DNA from: an uncultured Opitutaceae bacterium
Lineage (GTDB): Bacteria; Verrucomicrobiota; Verrucomicrobiia; Opitutales; Opitutaceae
DNA length: 64,000 nucleotides
Assembly (NCBI GenBank): GCA_937889545.1
Contig: CALAOT010000003.1
Location: 1-64,000 of the forward strand
Direction: 5' to 3'
The position numbers and the translations under genes were made by a program. Shown here piece by piece: positions 45,716 to 52,730 of this stretch; the stretch's first letter is position 1; each line of letters begins with the position of its first letter. The notes under the pieces were generated by a model that had not been told where the DNA came from, made no database searches, and was given only the letters and a program-made list of their open reading frames with translations.

Positions 45716-47050
45716 ATGCTTTCCAGCGAAACCCCAGCACACCCTTTGGAAAAACCGGCGCGCCGGATCCGCTGCGAGCTGCTCACCCTCGGCGACGAGC
45801 TCCTCCTCGGGCTGACAGCCAACGGCCACCTGGCGTTCATTGGCTCCCAGCTCGGGGCCCGAGGGATCGAGCTGCGCCGGAACGTCACGGTAACCGATGA
45901 TGCCGAGGATATTGCCAGGCAGCTCCGCGAGAGCTTGGCCCGCTCGGATTTCGTTCTGATCACGGGCGGCCTCGGGCCGACCTGCGACGACCGGACCCGC
46001 GAGGCGGTTGCCGGCGTCCTTGGGCAGAGGCTCGTGCTCGATCCCGGGATCGAAGGACATATCCGGGACCGGTTTGCCCTCTTGGGGCGCAAGATGACGG
46101 CGAACAACCTCAAGCAGGCCTACCGGTTCGAGCGCTGCGAGGTGCTGGCCAATGCGAACGGAACCGCGCCCGGGCTCTGGGTGGAGCAGGACGGAAAGGT
46201 GCTCTGCATGATGCCGGGCCCGCCCAACGAGATGCAGCCGATGTTCACGGAACAGGTGCTTCCCCGCCTCGCGCGGCTCGGGCTTGTCGGAGACCGCAAG
46301 GCCTACGTCCAGCTGCGGACGGCGGGAATCGGAGAATCGCTGCTCGAGACCAGGCTCCAGCCGGTGATCGGCCGCCACGGGTCGCGGCTCGGCGTCGCGT
46401 TCTGCGCGCATTCGGGCCATGTCGACTGCCGGCTGAGCTCGCCTGGCGGAGAGCTGAGCCTCGCCGATGTCGAGAAGGTCGCGGCCGAGTGCGCACAGCT
46501 GCTGGGGGAGGATTTCTTCACCTTCGGCGACGATTCGCTTGCCAAGGTATGCGCCGAGCTCCTGCGGGCCCAGGACAAGCTGCTGGCCGTGGCGGAGACG
46601 GCCACCGGCGGCCTGCTGGCGAACGCGTTCACGGACATCTGCGGCGCCTCGAAGTTCTTCGCCGGCGGATGCGTGTGCTGCTCGAACGACTCCAAGATGC
46701 AGCTCCTGGACGTGCCCGAGTGCCTGCTGCAGCAGCACGGAGCCGTAAGCGCCGAGGCGGCCGTCGCGATGGCCACCGGCGCCGCCGAAAAGTTGGCGGC
46801 GGACTACGCCCTGGCGATCACCGGATGCGCGGGACCCTGCACCGGGCCGAACGAGAACCCCGTCGGCACGATCTTCGTCGCCCTCCATGCGCCGCACGGC
46901 GTCTGGTCGCGCAAGCTCAGCTACCCGGGCCCGCGCTCCACCGTGAAGCAGCGCACGGTGAACGCCGCGCTCGACTGGCTCCGGCGCGAGCTCGCCCGCG
47001 CCCGGAGCGGCGCGGCCATGCAGCCGAAGCGCCTGGGCGTCATGCAATAG
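45716..47050 (+). CDS. CinA-like protein: MoaB-type domain fused to a PncC-type amidase domain
   Basis: 444 residues. The N-terminal COG1058 domain (ELLTLGDELLLGLTANGHLAFI, VLITGGLGPTCDDRTREAVA, MMPGPPNEMQPMF) fits the ADP-ribose pyrophosphatase half, and the C-terminal COG1546 half (ALAITGCAGPCTGPNENPVGTIFVAL) fits NMN deamidase. In the usual active box AESCTGG this protein reads AETATGG and the usual Tyr of the 'TYSN' box is Cys (CCSN), though the following Lys is kept, so deamidase activity is doubtful. CinA works in NAD repair and is linked to competence regulation. It is convergent with and overlaps purC by 11 bp. Confidence 0.85.
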   Translation: MLSSETPAHPLEKPARRIRCELLTLGDELLLGLTANGHLAFIGSQLGARGIELRRNVTVTDDAEDIARQLRESLARSDFVLITGGLGPTCDDRTREAVAGVLGQRLVLDPGIEGHIRDRFALLGRKMTANNLKQAYRFERCEVLANANGTAPGLWVEQDGKVLCMMPGPPNEMQPMFTEQVLPRLARLGLVGDRKAYVQLRTAGIGESLLETRLQPVIGRHGSRLGVAFCAHSGHVDCRLSSPGGELSLADVEKVAAECAQLLGEDFFTFGDDSLAKVCAELLRAQDKLLAVAETATGGLLANAFTDICGASKFFAGGCVCCSNDSKMQLLDVPECLLQQHGAVSAEAAVAMATGAAEKLAADYALAITGCAGPCTGPNENPVGTIFVALHAPHGVWSRKLSYPGPRSTVKQRTVNAALDWLRRELARARSGAAMQPKRLGVMQ

Positions 47051-47966
47051 GCGGCCCGCCGCCCGTCAGGCTCCGGAGAGCCGCGAGGTACTTCTCGCGG
47101 GTTCTCTCGACCACGTCGCGGGGCAGCCGCGGGGCCGGCGGCTTCTGGTTCCAGGACAGACCGAGCAGGTGATCCCTCACAAACTGCTTGTCGTAGCTCG
47201 GCGGGGACCGGCCGGGCTCGTAGCTGTCCCTCGGCCAGTAGCGCGACGAGTCCGGCGTGAGCACCTCGTCGATGAGGACGAGCCCGCCGGCGGAATCGGT
47301 CCCGAACTCGAACTTCGTGTCCGCAAGTATCATTCCCGCGTCCCGGGCCCGGTCGTGCCCAAACCGGTAGAGCGCGAGGCTCACGGCCTTCACCTTCTCA
47401 TAGAGGGCCGCGCCCACCATCGCGGACGCCCCGGCGTCGTCAATCGGCTCGTCGTGGCTGCCCTTCGGGGCCTTGGTAGTCGGCGTGAAGATCGGCTCCG
47501 GCAGCCGGTCGGCCTGTCGGAGGCCCGCCGGCAGCGGAATGGAGCAAATGGAGCCCGAGCTTGCGTAGGAGGTCCATCCGCTGCCCGCCAGGTAGCCCCG
47601 GACGACGCATTCGATCGGGAGGGGCCGGAGCCTGCGGACCACCATGCTGCGCAGGCGCAGATCCCGGCCCGCGATGCCGCGCCGGTCGAATTCGGCCTCC
47701 TGGTCCGGCAGCAGGTGGTTGCCGATGATTCCCGAGGTCTTTGCAAACCACCAAAGGCTCATCTGAGTCAGCAGGATCCCCTTGCCCGGGATCCCGTCGG
47801 GCAGGATGACGTCGAATGCCGACAGCCGGTCGGTTGCGACCAGCAACAGGGCGTCGCCCAGATCGAAGATCTCACGGACCTTTCCCGATCCGATCCTCGG
47901 GAACGGAACCTCGATCGACGTGACGGCCTGCCCAGGCAGGGCAGATTCGATTTCAGCGAAGGTCAT
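47040..47966 (-). CDS. purC: Phosphoribosylaminoimidazole-succinocarboxamide synthase
   Basis: 308 residues from ATG 47966. It joins CAIR and aspartate with ATP in purine synthesis. SAICAR synthetase blocks are GSGKVREIFDLGDALLLVATDRLSAFDVIL, PIECVVRGYLAGSGW, FTPTTKAPKGSHDEPI, ILADTKFEFG and LIDEVLTPDSSRYW. Length and order match the larger bacterial/fungal-type PurC. The longer frame upstream to 48101 has no coding features. It is convergent with cinA, and the tRNA-Glu lies 95 bp upstream of its start. Confidence 0.96.
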   Translation of the reverse strand: MTFAEIESALPGQAVTSIEVPFPRIGSGKVREIFDLGDALLLVATDRLSAFDVILPDGIPGKGILLTQMSLWWFAKTSGIIGNHLLPDQEAEFDRRGIAGRDLRLRSMVVRRLRPLPIECVVRGYLAGSGWTSYASSGSICSIPLPAGLRQADRLPEPIFTPTTKAPKGSHDEPIDDAGASAMVGAALYEKVKAVSLALYRFGHDRARDAGMILADTKFEFGTDSAGGLVLIDEVLTPDSSRYWPRDSYEPGRSPPSYDKQFVRDHLLGLSWNQKPPAPRLPRDVVERTREKYLAALRSLTGGGPPIA

Positions 47967-48061
47967 CCGCTTGAGAATTCCCCGGCGGCGGCGCGGGTCG
48001 AGACGGAAAAATGCACTTGCTTGAGCGGGTCCCGGGCCTAGCTTGCCGAATTCCGCGCTAC

Positions 48062-48138
48062 GTCCCCATCGTCTAGCCCGGTCAGGACACCACCCTTTCA
48101 CGGTGAGAACCGGGGTTCGAATCCCCGTGGGGACGCCA
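48062..48138 (+). tRNA. tRNA-Glu (anticodon UUC), CCA encoded
   Basis: A 77-nt cloverleaf: acceptor arms GTCCCCA / TGGGGAC, D arm with TCGTCTAGCCCGGTCAGGA, anticodon loop CTTTCAC (anticodon TTC at 48097-48099), T arm CGGGG / TTCGAAT / CCCCG, discriminator G and encoded CCA at 48136-48138. The first pair of the anticodon stem is C-A, a mismatch. The gene is complete, so an element inserted here would have restored its 3' end. The integrase gene begins 73 bp downstream. Confidence 0.96.
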
Positions 48139-48140
48139 GC

Positions 48141-48165
48141 TAACTTATTCTAATAAAATAAGTTA
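48141..48165. repeat. AT-rich inverted repeat next to the tRNA (possible attachment-region site)
   Basis: TAACTTATT and AATAAGTTA form a perfect 9-bp inverted repeat around a 7-nt loop, immediately after the tRNA CCA. It sits where the crossover and integrase arm sites of a tRNA-integrating element are expected. A role in integration is inference. Confidence 0.55.
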
Positions 48166-48181
48166 AGTTTTCGGTGAAGCT

Positions 48182-48207
48182 AGGTTGCCCACTTGACGTG
48201 GCAACCT
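48182..48207 (+). promoter_or_regulatory. Hairpin just upstream of the integrase start codon
   Basis: AGGTTGCC(C)AC and GTGGCAACCT form a 10-bp stem with one bulged C and a TTGAC loop, ending 4 nt before the integrase ATG at 48212. It occupies the ribosome-binding region and no Shine-Dalgarno sequence is visible, so it could limit integrase translation or serve as an integrase/Xis binding site. Confidence 0.55.
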
Positions 48208-48211
48208 AAGC

Positions 48212-49414
48212 ATGAATCACAATAAGTTTGTCATCAGCCGTTTCGAAAATCGGAACAGTGTCACGTCGTGGCGAGTGGACGGGCGTCTGCATGGCGTTCG
48301 CTTTCGCAAGAACTTCAAGACGCGGGAGGAAGCTGCCGCAGAGCAAGCAACGCTGGAATTGAAAGCACTGAATTCGGCCAACGGTCTGCACACGATTGCG
48401 ACCGTTTTGACCGCAGAGCAGGTGCGCGAGGCTGAGGCGGTGTTCCACCGTTTGACCGACAATGCTCGCCCGCTCTCATTCTACGTTGATTTCGCGGTGG
48501 CAAACTACCGCGAGCCCGAGAACCAAAAGCTACTGGCGGATGCCATCGCCGAATATGTCGCGGCGAAGGAGCACGAGTTTAAGCAGGACCACATCTCGCC
48601 CCCGCAGATGGGGCGGATTCGCATGGACCTGAAACGACTGAACGCGCACTTCCCCCGCGCCGCCGTGGCTGTGATTACCGTCGCGAAGCTCGTGGAATTC
48701 CTGGAGACCGGCCGGCCCGGCATGAAGACCTACAACAACCGGCGCGGGATTGTCTCCACGTTCTTCAAGTTCTGTTTCCAACGCGGATGGATTGCTGAGA
48801 ACCCGATTCCCAAGGTGCCGCACTTCCGCATCCGTCGCCGTCGCGGCATGGCGCTGACCTTTTCCATCGCGCAAGCCCAAGCCTTGATGGAGCACTTTGA
48901 AACATTCGAGGGCGGGCGCTGGGTGCCGTATTTTGCGCTCTGCCTCTTCGCTGGTATCCGGCCCGGCGTGCCCCACGGCGAAATTACCAAGCTGAAGGCG
49001 GACGCCGTGAACCTTGAGGTAGGCGTTATCTACGTGTCCGCCGAGGTCTCGAAAGTCCGCGAGCCGCGCCGGGTAACGATCCAGCCGAACCTCGCGGCCT
49101 GGCTGCGCGCCTACCCACTCGACAAATTCCCTCTGGTCGTCGGCAATTTTCAAAAGCGCCGGCTGAAGTTCGCGAAGGAATTCGGACTCACGCACGACGT
49201 GCTCCGGCATACGTTCATTTCGATGTTCGTCGCAAAGTTTCGCTCCATCGGCGAAGCGTCGATTCAGGCGGGCAATTCGGAGAGCATCATCCGCAAGCAT
49301 TACCTCGACCTGAAAACCACGGCGGAGGCGGACGCGTTCTTCGGTATCCTGCCGAAACATAGCGCGAAGCCCCGCTTAGTCCTCCTCGAAGGGCTGACGC
49401 GGTCCGCGGCCTAG
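48212..49414 (+). CDS. Tyrosine-type site-specific recombinase/integrase
   Basis: 400 residues. The core domain shows the expected catalytic residues: an Arg near 249 in LFAGIRPG, HDVLRHTF near 329-336 (His, Arg, His) and the nucleophile Tyr near 364 in IIRKHYLDL. The N-terminal part has a SAM-like core-binding region (LETGRPGMKTYNNRRGIVSTF). It should cut and rejoin DNA at the tRNA-Glu attachment site 73 bp upstream. It is convergent with the gene at 49418 (3 bp between stops). A hairpin just before its start may control expression. Confidence 0.92.
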   Translation: MNHNKFVISRFENRNSVTSWRVDGRLHGVRFRKNFKTREEAAAEQATLELKALNSANGLHTIATVLTAEQVREAEAVFHRLTDNARPLSFYVDFAVANYREPENQKLLADAIAEYVAAKEHEFKQDHISPPQMGRIRMDLKRLNAHFPRAAVAVITVAKLVEFLETGRPGMKTYNNRRGIVSTFFKFCFQRGWIAENPIPKVPHFRIRRRRGMALTFSIAQAQALMEHFETFEGGRWVPYFALCLFAGIRPGVPHGEITKLKADAVNLEVGVIYVSAEVSKVREPRRVTIQPNLAAWLRAYPLDKFPLVVGNFQKRRLKFAKEFGLTHDVLRHTFISMFVAKFRSIGEASIQAGNSESIIRKHYLDLKTTAEADAFFGILPKHSAKPRLVLLEGLTRSAA

Positions 49415-49417
49415 CAC

Positions 49418-50077
49418 CTACTGCGGCGGAGCCTGAGTCGCCGGTTCCGCCGCAGCGCCGGGTGCGGGCGGCGGCGGCTCGAACCACGGTTCGGCTTGAA
49501 GGGCCGCCCGAAGCGGTGTCTGCACGAAAACCGGCGCTCGCCAGACATACTCGGCGGCCTTGCTCTTGCCGTTGGGATCGAGCCGCCGGATGTGGGCAAG
49601 CGCGGCCAGGACCGAAAACTCAGCCTTTGGGTTACTTTTCTCAGGGAAGTTGCTTCGGAGATCAGTCCAGACGACCGCGTCGAATTTCTTATCGGCCGCC
49701 CACGCCCGAATGGCATCCACGACCGACCGGTCACGCCCGCGAAAGTCACTCGGGGTGCCCACGACGCAGTAGCCAATGTCGGCGAGATTCGCGCCCTCCC
49801 GGCAACGCACGTCGCACACAGCGTCCTCCAAAAGCTTTCGGTCGATCAGCGCATGAGACACGGTGCATGGCAGTCCGGCAGGTTCGTCCACAAGGATGAG
49901 CGTTAGCGCATTGCCGCGTGATTTGGACACCCGGGCGAATTCGAGGCGAAGTGTTGGGCCGTCTTCTTTCCAAGCGCTAAGTCGGCCATTGAAGCACTTA
50001 AATTCCGGTCGGTCGTCCCAAAGCAGCGAGCCCCAGCCGAGAACGGCGATTTTGATGGAAGGAGCCGGCACAGACAC
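49418..50077 (-). CDS. Gamma-glutamylcyclotransferase-like fold protein
   Basis: 219 residues from GTG 50077. The N terminus IAVLGWGSLLWDDRPEF resembles the YGSL substrate-binding loop of the GGCT/AIG2 fold, followed by LRLEFARVSKSRGNALTLILVD. A conserved catalytic Glu of GGCT enzymes cannot be placed with confidence. A Pro/Ala-rich C-terminal tail (FEPPPPAPGAAAEPATQ) is probably disordered. Similar stand-alone proteins occur in many genomes with no known substrate. It is divergent from the excisionase-like gene. Confidence 0.6.
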   Translation of the reverse strand: MSVPAPSIKIAVLGWGSLLWDDRPEFKCFNGRLSAWKEDGPTLRLEFARVSKSRGNALTLILVDEPAGLPCTVSHALIDRKLLEDAVCDVRCREGANLADIGYCVVGTPSDFRGRDRSVVDAIRAWAADKKFDAVVWTDLRSNFPEKSNPKAEFSVLAALAHIRRLDPNGKSKAAEYVWRAPVFVQTPLRAALQAEPWFEPPPPAPGAAAEPATQAPPQ

Positions 50078-50153
50078 AGCGTAAGTGCCCGCTTAGGAAA
50101 AGGGCAACGCGCATTGCGGATATTGCGAGCCAACTTGACCGCCGATGTAGGGC

Positions 50154-50384
50154 ATGGAAACACTATCAACTCCCTCGCCTGGTCAAAGCCAGCTCACGGA
50201 CATCATCGGCCTGCGTCTCAGCGGGATTTTTCCGAAAGACAATGAACCTTCCATCCGCACGCTGCGGGACTGGACAAAGCTCCGGCGCATCCCGCATCAC
50301 CGCGTTGGTCACTTCGTCTATTTCGATCCCGTCGAGGTCTCAATTCACATCCGCACCAAACTCAAGGTACAGGCGCGCGGATGA
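50154..50384 (+). CDS. Excisionase-like small DNA-binding protein
   Basis: 76 residues. IFPKDNEPSIRTLRDWTKLRRIPHHRVGHFVYFDPVEV is the winged-helix/MerR-like pattern of excisionase-family (HTH_17) proteins: a recognition helix followed by a short wing with Arg-Val-Gly. It would bind the element's attachment region or act as a regulator. It lies 740 bp after the integrase and is followed by a strong terminator, so it is probably a single-gene unit. Confidence 0.7.
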   Translation: METLSTPSPGQSQLTDIIGLRLSGIFPKDNEPSIRTLRDWTKLRRIPHHRVGHFVYFDPVEVSIHIRTKLKVQARG

Positions 50385-50405
50385 CATTTTCGCTGCCGCC
50401 GCCAC

Positions 50406-50446
50406 AACGCCGCCTTGGCTCATCGCCAGCGCGGCGTTTTTGTTTT
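50406..50446 (+). terminator. Rho-independent terminator after the excisionase-like gene
   Basis: AACGCCGC (50406-50413) pairs with GCGGCGTT (50431-50438); an inner TGGC/GCCA extends the stem, leaving a TCATC loop. It is followed by TTTTGTTTT. It lies 22 bp after the stop of the gene at 50154. Confidence 0.8.
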
Positions 50447-50582
50447 CGAAAGTGAAACGACATGCACTGTGTCGCATCGTAAGGCAGCATCACGCAAATG
50501 GGATCAGCGCGCCGTAGCCACGCTGTATCTATTACGAATCTCACCGGGGGCATAGAGTGGGCTCGAACCAAAAACCCATACT

Positions 50583-50864
50583 ATGAAAACCAACAATAAT
50601 TTATTCTTTGCGGAGCCAGTCGATGCCAGGCAGGAAGCTCGCTTCCTCACCTTGGAAGTAGTCAGCCGGCTCCTGATCTGGATGGCGGAAGGCGCGTCGC
50701 TCGAAGAGCGCGGCGTGCGCGCGACCGTGGCACTCTACTGCATCCGGCCCGATTTGATCGGCGAAACCACACTGGAGGAAATCGGCCACGCGGGCGGCCG
50801 GTCCCGGCAGGCAGTGCATCAACTCGCGGAGAGCTTCCGCGAAACCACGGGATTTGCGCCATGA
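50583..50864 (+). CDS. Small hypothetical protein with a sigma-like HTH tail
   Basis: 93 residues. TLEEIGHAGGRSRQAVHQLAESFRETTG at the C terminus looks like a helix-turn-helix of the sigma-region-4 type. The rest is helical. Its stop overlaps the next start (ATGA at 50861), so the gene is coupled to the one downstream. It may regulate the element's small-gene cluster; the function is not established. Confidence 0.6.
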   Translation: MKTNNNLFFAEPVDARQEARFLTLEVVSRLLIWMAEGASLEERGVRATVALYCIRPDLIGETTLEEIGHAGGRSRQAVHQLAESFRETTGFAP

Positions 50865-51424
50865 ACCCGGCCCCGGCAACCACGGTAGCGGCGGAGATCA
50901 ACCGCCTCCACGAAGAGGCCAAGAGGTGCTCCATTGCCTCGCGCCAAGCCTTGCACGGCGCGCTCGCTGCCGCCTGGCACGCGGGCCAGCTCCTGATCGC
51001 GGAAAAGAGGCGTGTGTGTCACTGCATGGAGCGGGGTGCTTGGCTTCTGTGGCTCGAAGCGAACTTTCGCGGCACGGCGCGGACAGCGCAGCGTTACATG
51101 CAGCTCGCGCAGCGCGTTGCCGACATCGCTTTCTTGCAGGGCATGAGCCTGCGCCAAGCGTATGCCCGGCTCGGGATCGCAATGGAGCCCAAAACGCCGT
51201 CCAAGCATCCTTTATCACACAAACTGCCGGCCCATATCATCCTTGCCAGTAAGCTCTTCCGCGCGCTCAAGCGCCGGGCGGGCAAGGCAGGCGAGGAGCA
51301 AGGCGAAGCCTACCGCCGCGACCTCCGGGCGCTCTATGAAAGGCTCCGCCCGTGGTTCGAATCTGCGCCTGGCGTGCGCATAGTTGCGAACTTTTCCGCG
51401 CCAACGTGTTCCCATAAGCCATGA
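50861..51424 (+). CDS. Hypothetical mobile-element protein (DUF3102-like)
   Basis: 187 residues. The segment ALAAAWHAGQLLIAEKRRV...MERGAWLLWLEANFRGTARTAQRYMQLAQR matches the DUF3102 style of phage and plasmid proteins that carry a conserved G-x-x-L and an 'R-x-AQRYM' helix and often act in DNA binding. The C-terminal 70 residues are helical and charged. It overlaps both neighbours by 4 bp. The precise role is unknown. Confidence 0.6.
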   Translation: MNPAPATTVAAEINRLHEEAKRCSIASRQALHGALAAAWHAGQLLIAEKRRVCHCMERGAWLLWLEANFRGTARTAQRYMQLAQRVADIAFLQGMSLRQAYARLGIAMEPKTPSKHPLSHKLPAHIILASKLFRALKRRAGKAGEEQGEAYRRDLRALYERLRPWFESAPGVRIVANFSAPTCSHKP

Positions 51425-52191
51425 AGGTCGCCATCGCAACGCCGGCCGCCCGCGCCCCGGAGCGCGGGAGCCGCGCTTTCCTTCGGCTCTTGGCGGACAT
51501 TTGCCGCCGCTTTCCCGATCTGAGGGAATGGCTGGTGGAGGACTTCACGCGGGACGCCAAGGTCCGGGCGAACTTCCTCGGCCTCGTGGAAAATGGCGAC
51601 CTCGGCGGCGAGGAAATGGCCGATGCGTTCGCCGAAATGGCCGGGGAATTAGGCTCGTGGCGGGAGGAAAAGCGCCGGATGCAGGCGGAATTGCCCGCGC
51701 AAGCGACGCGTCCCTTCGGCGGGCTGACTTGGGATGAAGTGGAATCGCTCGTGCGGCGCTATGAAGCGCGCACCCTTCGGCTTGATGTCTTCCTGCTCGT
51801 CCGCGACTGGCGCAAGGCCGGCGAGTCGGCGAAAGCATCCCCGAAACTGCTCCGCACCAGTGCCGATTTGCTGGACACCGCGATCCGTTCCGGCGACACC
51901 CGGTTGTTCACGGAACTCGGTCGGGCCGTCGCCCTGCTGACCAGCCTGGAGAAAGGCCGTCTGCGCACGGCTTTTGGCTACGCCGATTGGTGGAAGCTGC
52001 ACGCCTTGGTTTACATGATGCGGCACCCCCGCGAAGCCTATCGCACGCGCGACCTGCGCGCCCATCTCCTCCAACTCGGTCTGCAAATCAGTTCCCTCGA
52101 CTTCCGGCGCTTCTGCAAGCGGCACGGCATCCGGCGCGATGAACGCGCGGGCCGTCCTCGCATTCACACCGCCGCGCGAGCTGCCGGCTAA
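51421..52191 (+). CDS. Hypothetical protein, last gene of a coupled three-gene run
   Basis: 256 residues, starting inside the stop of the previous gene. Mostly helical (FLRLLADICRRFPDLREWLVEDF, ADAFAEMAGELGSWREEKRR) with a C-terminal basic region (FRRFCKRHGIRRDERAGRPRIH) that could touch nucleic acid. No known family is recognised. The three coupled genes have the same orientation and base composition and are probably one operon of the element. A strong hairpin follows at 52221. Confidence 0.6.
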   Translation: MKVAIATPAARAPERGSRAFLRLLADICRRFPDLREWLVEDFTRDAKVRANFLGLVENGDLGGEEMADAFAEMAGELGSWREEKRRMQAELPAQATRPFGGLTWDEVESLVRRYEARTLRLDVFLLVRDWRKAGESAKASPKLLRTSADLLDTAIRSGDTRLFTELGRAVALLTSLEKGRLRTAFGYADWWKLHALVYMMRHPREAYRTRDLRAHLLQLGLQISSLDFRRFCKRHGIRRDERAGRPRIHTAARAAG

Positions 52192-52220
52192 ACGGGGGCT
52201 GGGGCCGGACTCGCACCCCA

Positions 52221-52304
52221 GATAGGTGCGGCGGCGTTCGGAGCCGCGCGCGCCGTGGCAAAGCGCCGCAGGGAACGGCGCGCGAAGCTCCGGCGACACC
52301 TATC
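52221..52304. terminator. Long imperfect stem-loop between convergent operons
   Basis: Three nested arms pair in register: GATAGGTG/CACCTATC, CGGAGC/GCTCCG and CGCGCGCCGT/ACGGCGCGCG, i.e. 24 bp interrupted by internal loops of 10/4 and 2/2 nt, closing an 18-nt loop. It lies 29 bp after one operon's stop and 46 bp before the stop of the opposing one. It may be a bidirectional terminator without a U tract or a structured element; see the finding. Confidence 0.6.
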
Positions 52305-52350
52305 AAGCCCCGTCCACCCCATCCCTGCGCCCCTTCTAAGCAGATCAGGA

Positions 52351-52713
52351 CTAGGCGTATTTTTTCTTCTTCTGATCCTCAATATGGCACTCGTGATGCA
52401 CGAGCCTTGTATTTTTTAGGGTGTATCCGAGCTTCGCCACGAAGCGGTCAAGTTCCGCACCTTTTTCAGGCAGTGTCTTTCCGCAAACAGCACAAAGGCC
52501 AGACTGCTCTTTCCGCTTTTGGGCTTTCAGTTTTACGCGCATCATAGGCTCGCCTCGTTCTAGGTAACCCAAATCTTTCGCTAGCTTCCTTCGCAGCGCG
52601 AACAGCACGTCGCCGTCTCCACCTGATAGTCGATCAAGCTCTTTTTTCGTTTGCTTGAAGAGCGGCGCAAATAGCTCTTCGCGCTGTTGCTTGGTGAGTT
52701 GAGGATTCGCCAT
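52351..52713 (-). CDS. HNH-like small protein (degenerate or variant)
   Basis: 120 residues. The C-terminal half has CAVCGKTLPEKGAELDRFV...NTRLVHHECH: two Cys pairs (CxxC and HxxCH) around the HNH core, but the usual LDH is LDR, so the first catalytic His is missing. The N-terminal 60 residues are helical and charged (QLTKQQREELFAPLFKQTKKELDRL). It is 17 bp downstream of the DUF262 gene and is the last gene of the PLD-DUF262-HNH operon. It could be a nuclease variant, a zinc-binding accessory or an immunity protein. Confidence 0.65.
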   Translation of the reverse strand: MANPQLTKQQREELFAPLFKQTKKELDRLSGGDGDVLFALRRKLAKDLGYLERGEPMMRVKLKAQKRKEQSGLCAVCGKTLPEKGAELDRFVAKLGYTLKNTRLVHHECHIEDQKKKKYA

Positions 52714-52730
52714 GGCTTCTTCAACGAAGG

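Noticed and set aside
48018-48044. Sigma-70 promoter for tRNA-Glu
   Set aside because: TTGCTT and TAGCTT are spaced about 15 bp and match poorly; not strong enough to call.
51340-51380. Second copy of the tRNA-Glu tail (attR) in the window
   Set aside because: GTGGTTCGAATC at 51353 shares only a short T-arm-like match with the tRNA and lies inside a coding gene; no extended repeat is seen.
52221-52304. Integron attC site
   Set aside because: The stem lacks the GTTRRRY / RYYYAAC core ends and there is no integron integrase.
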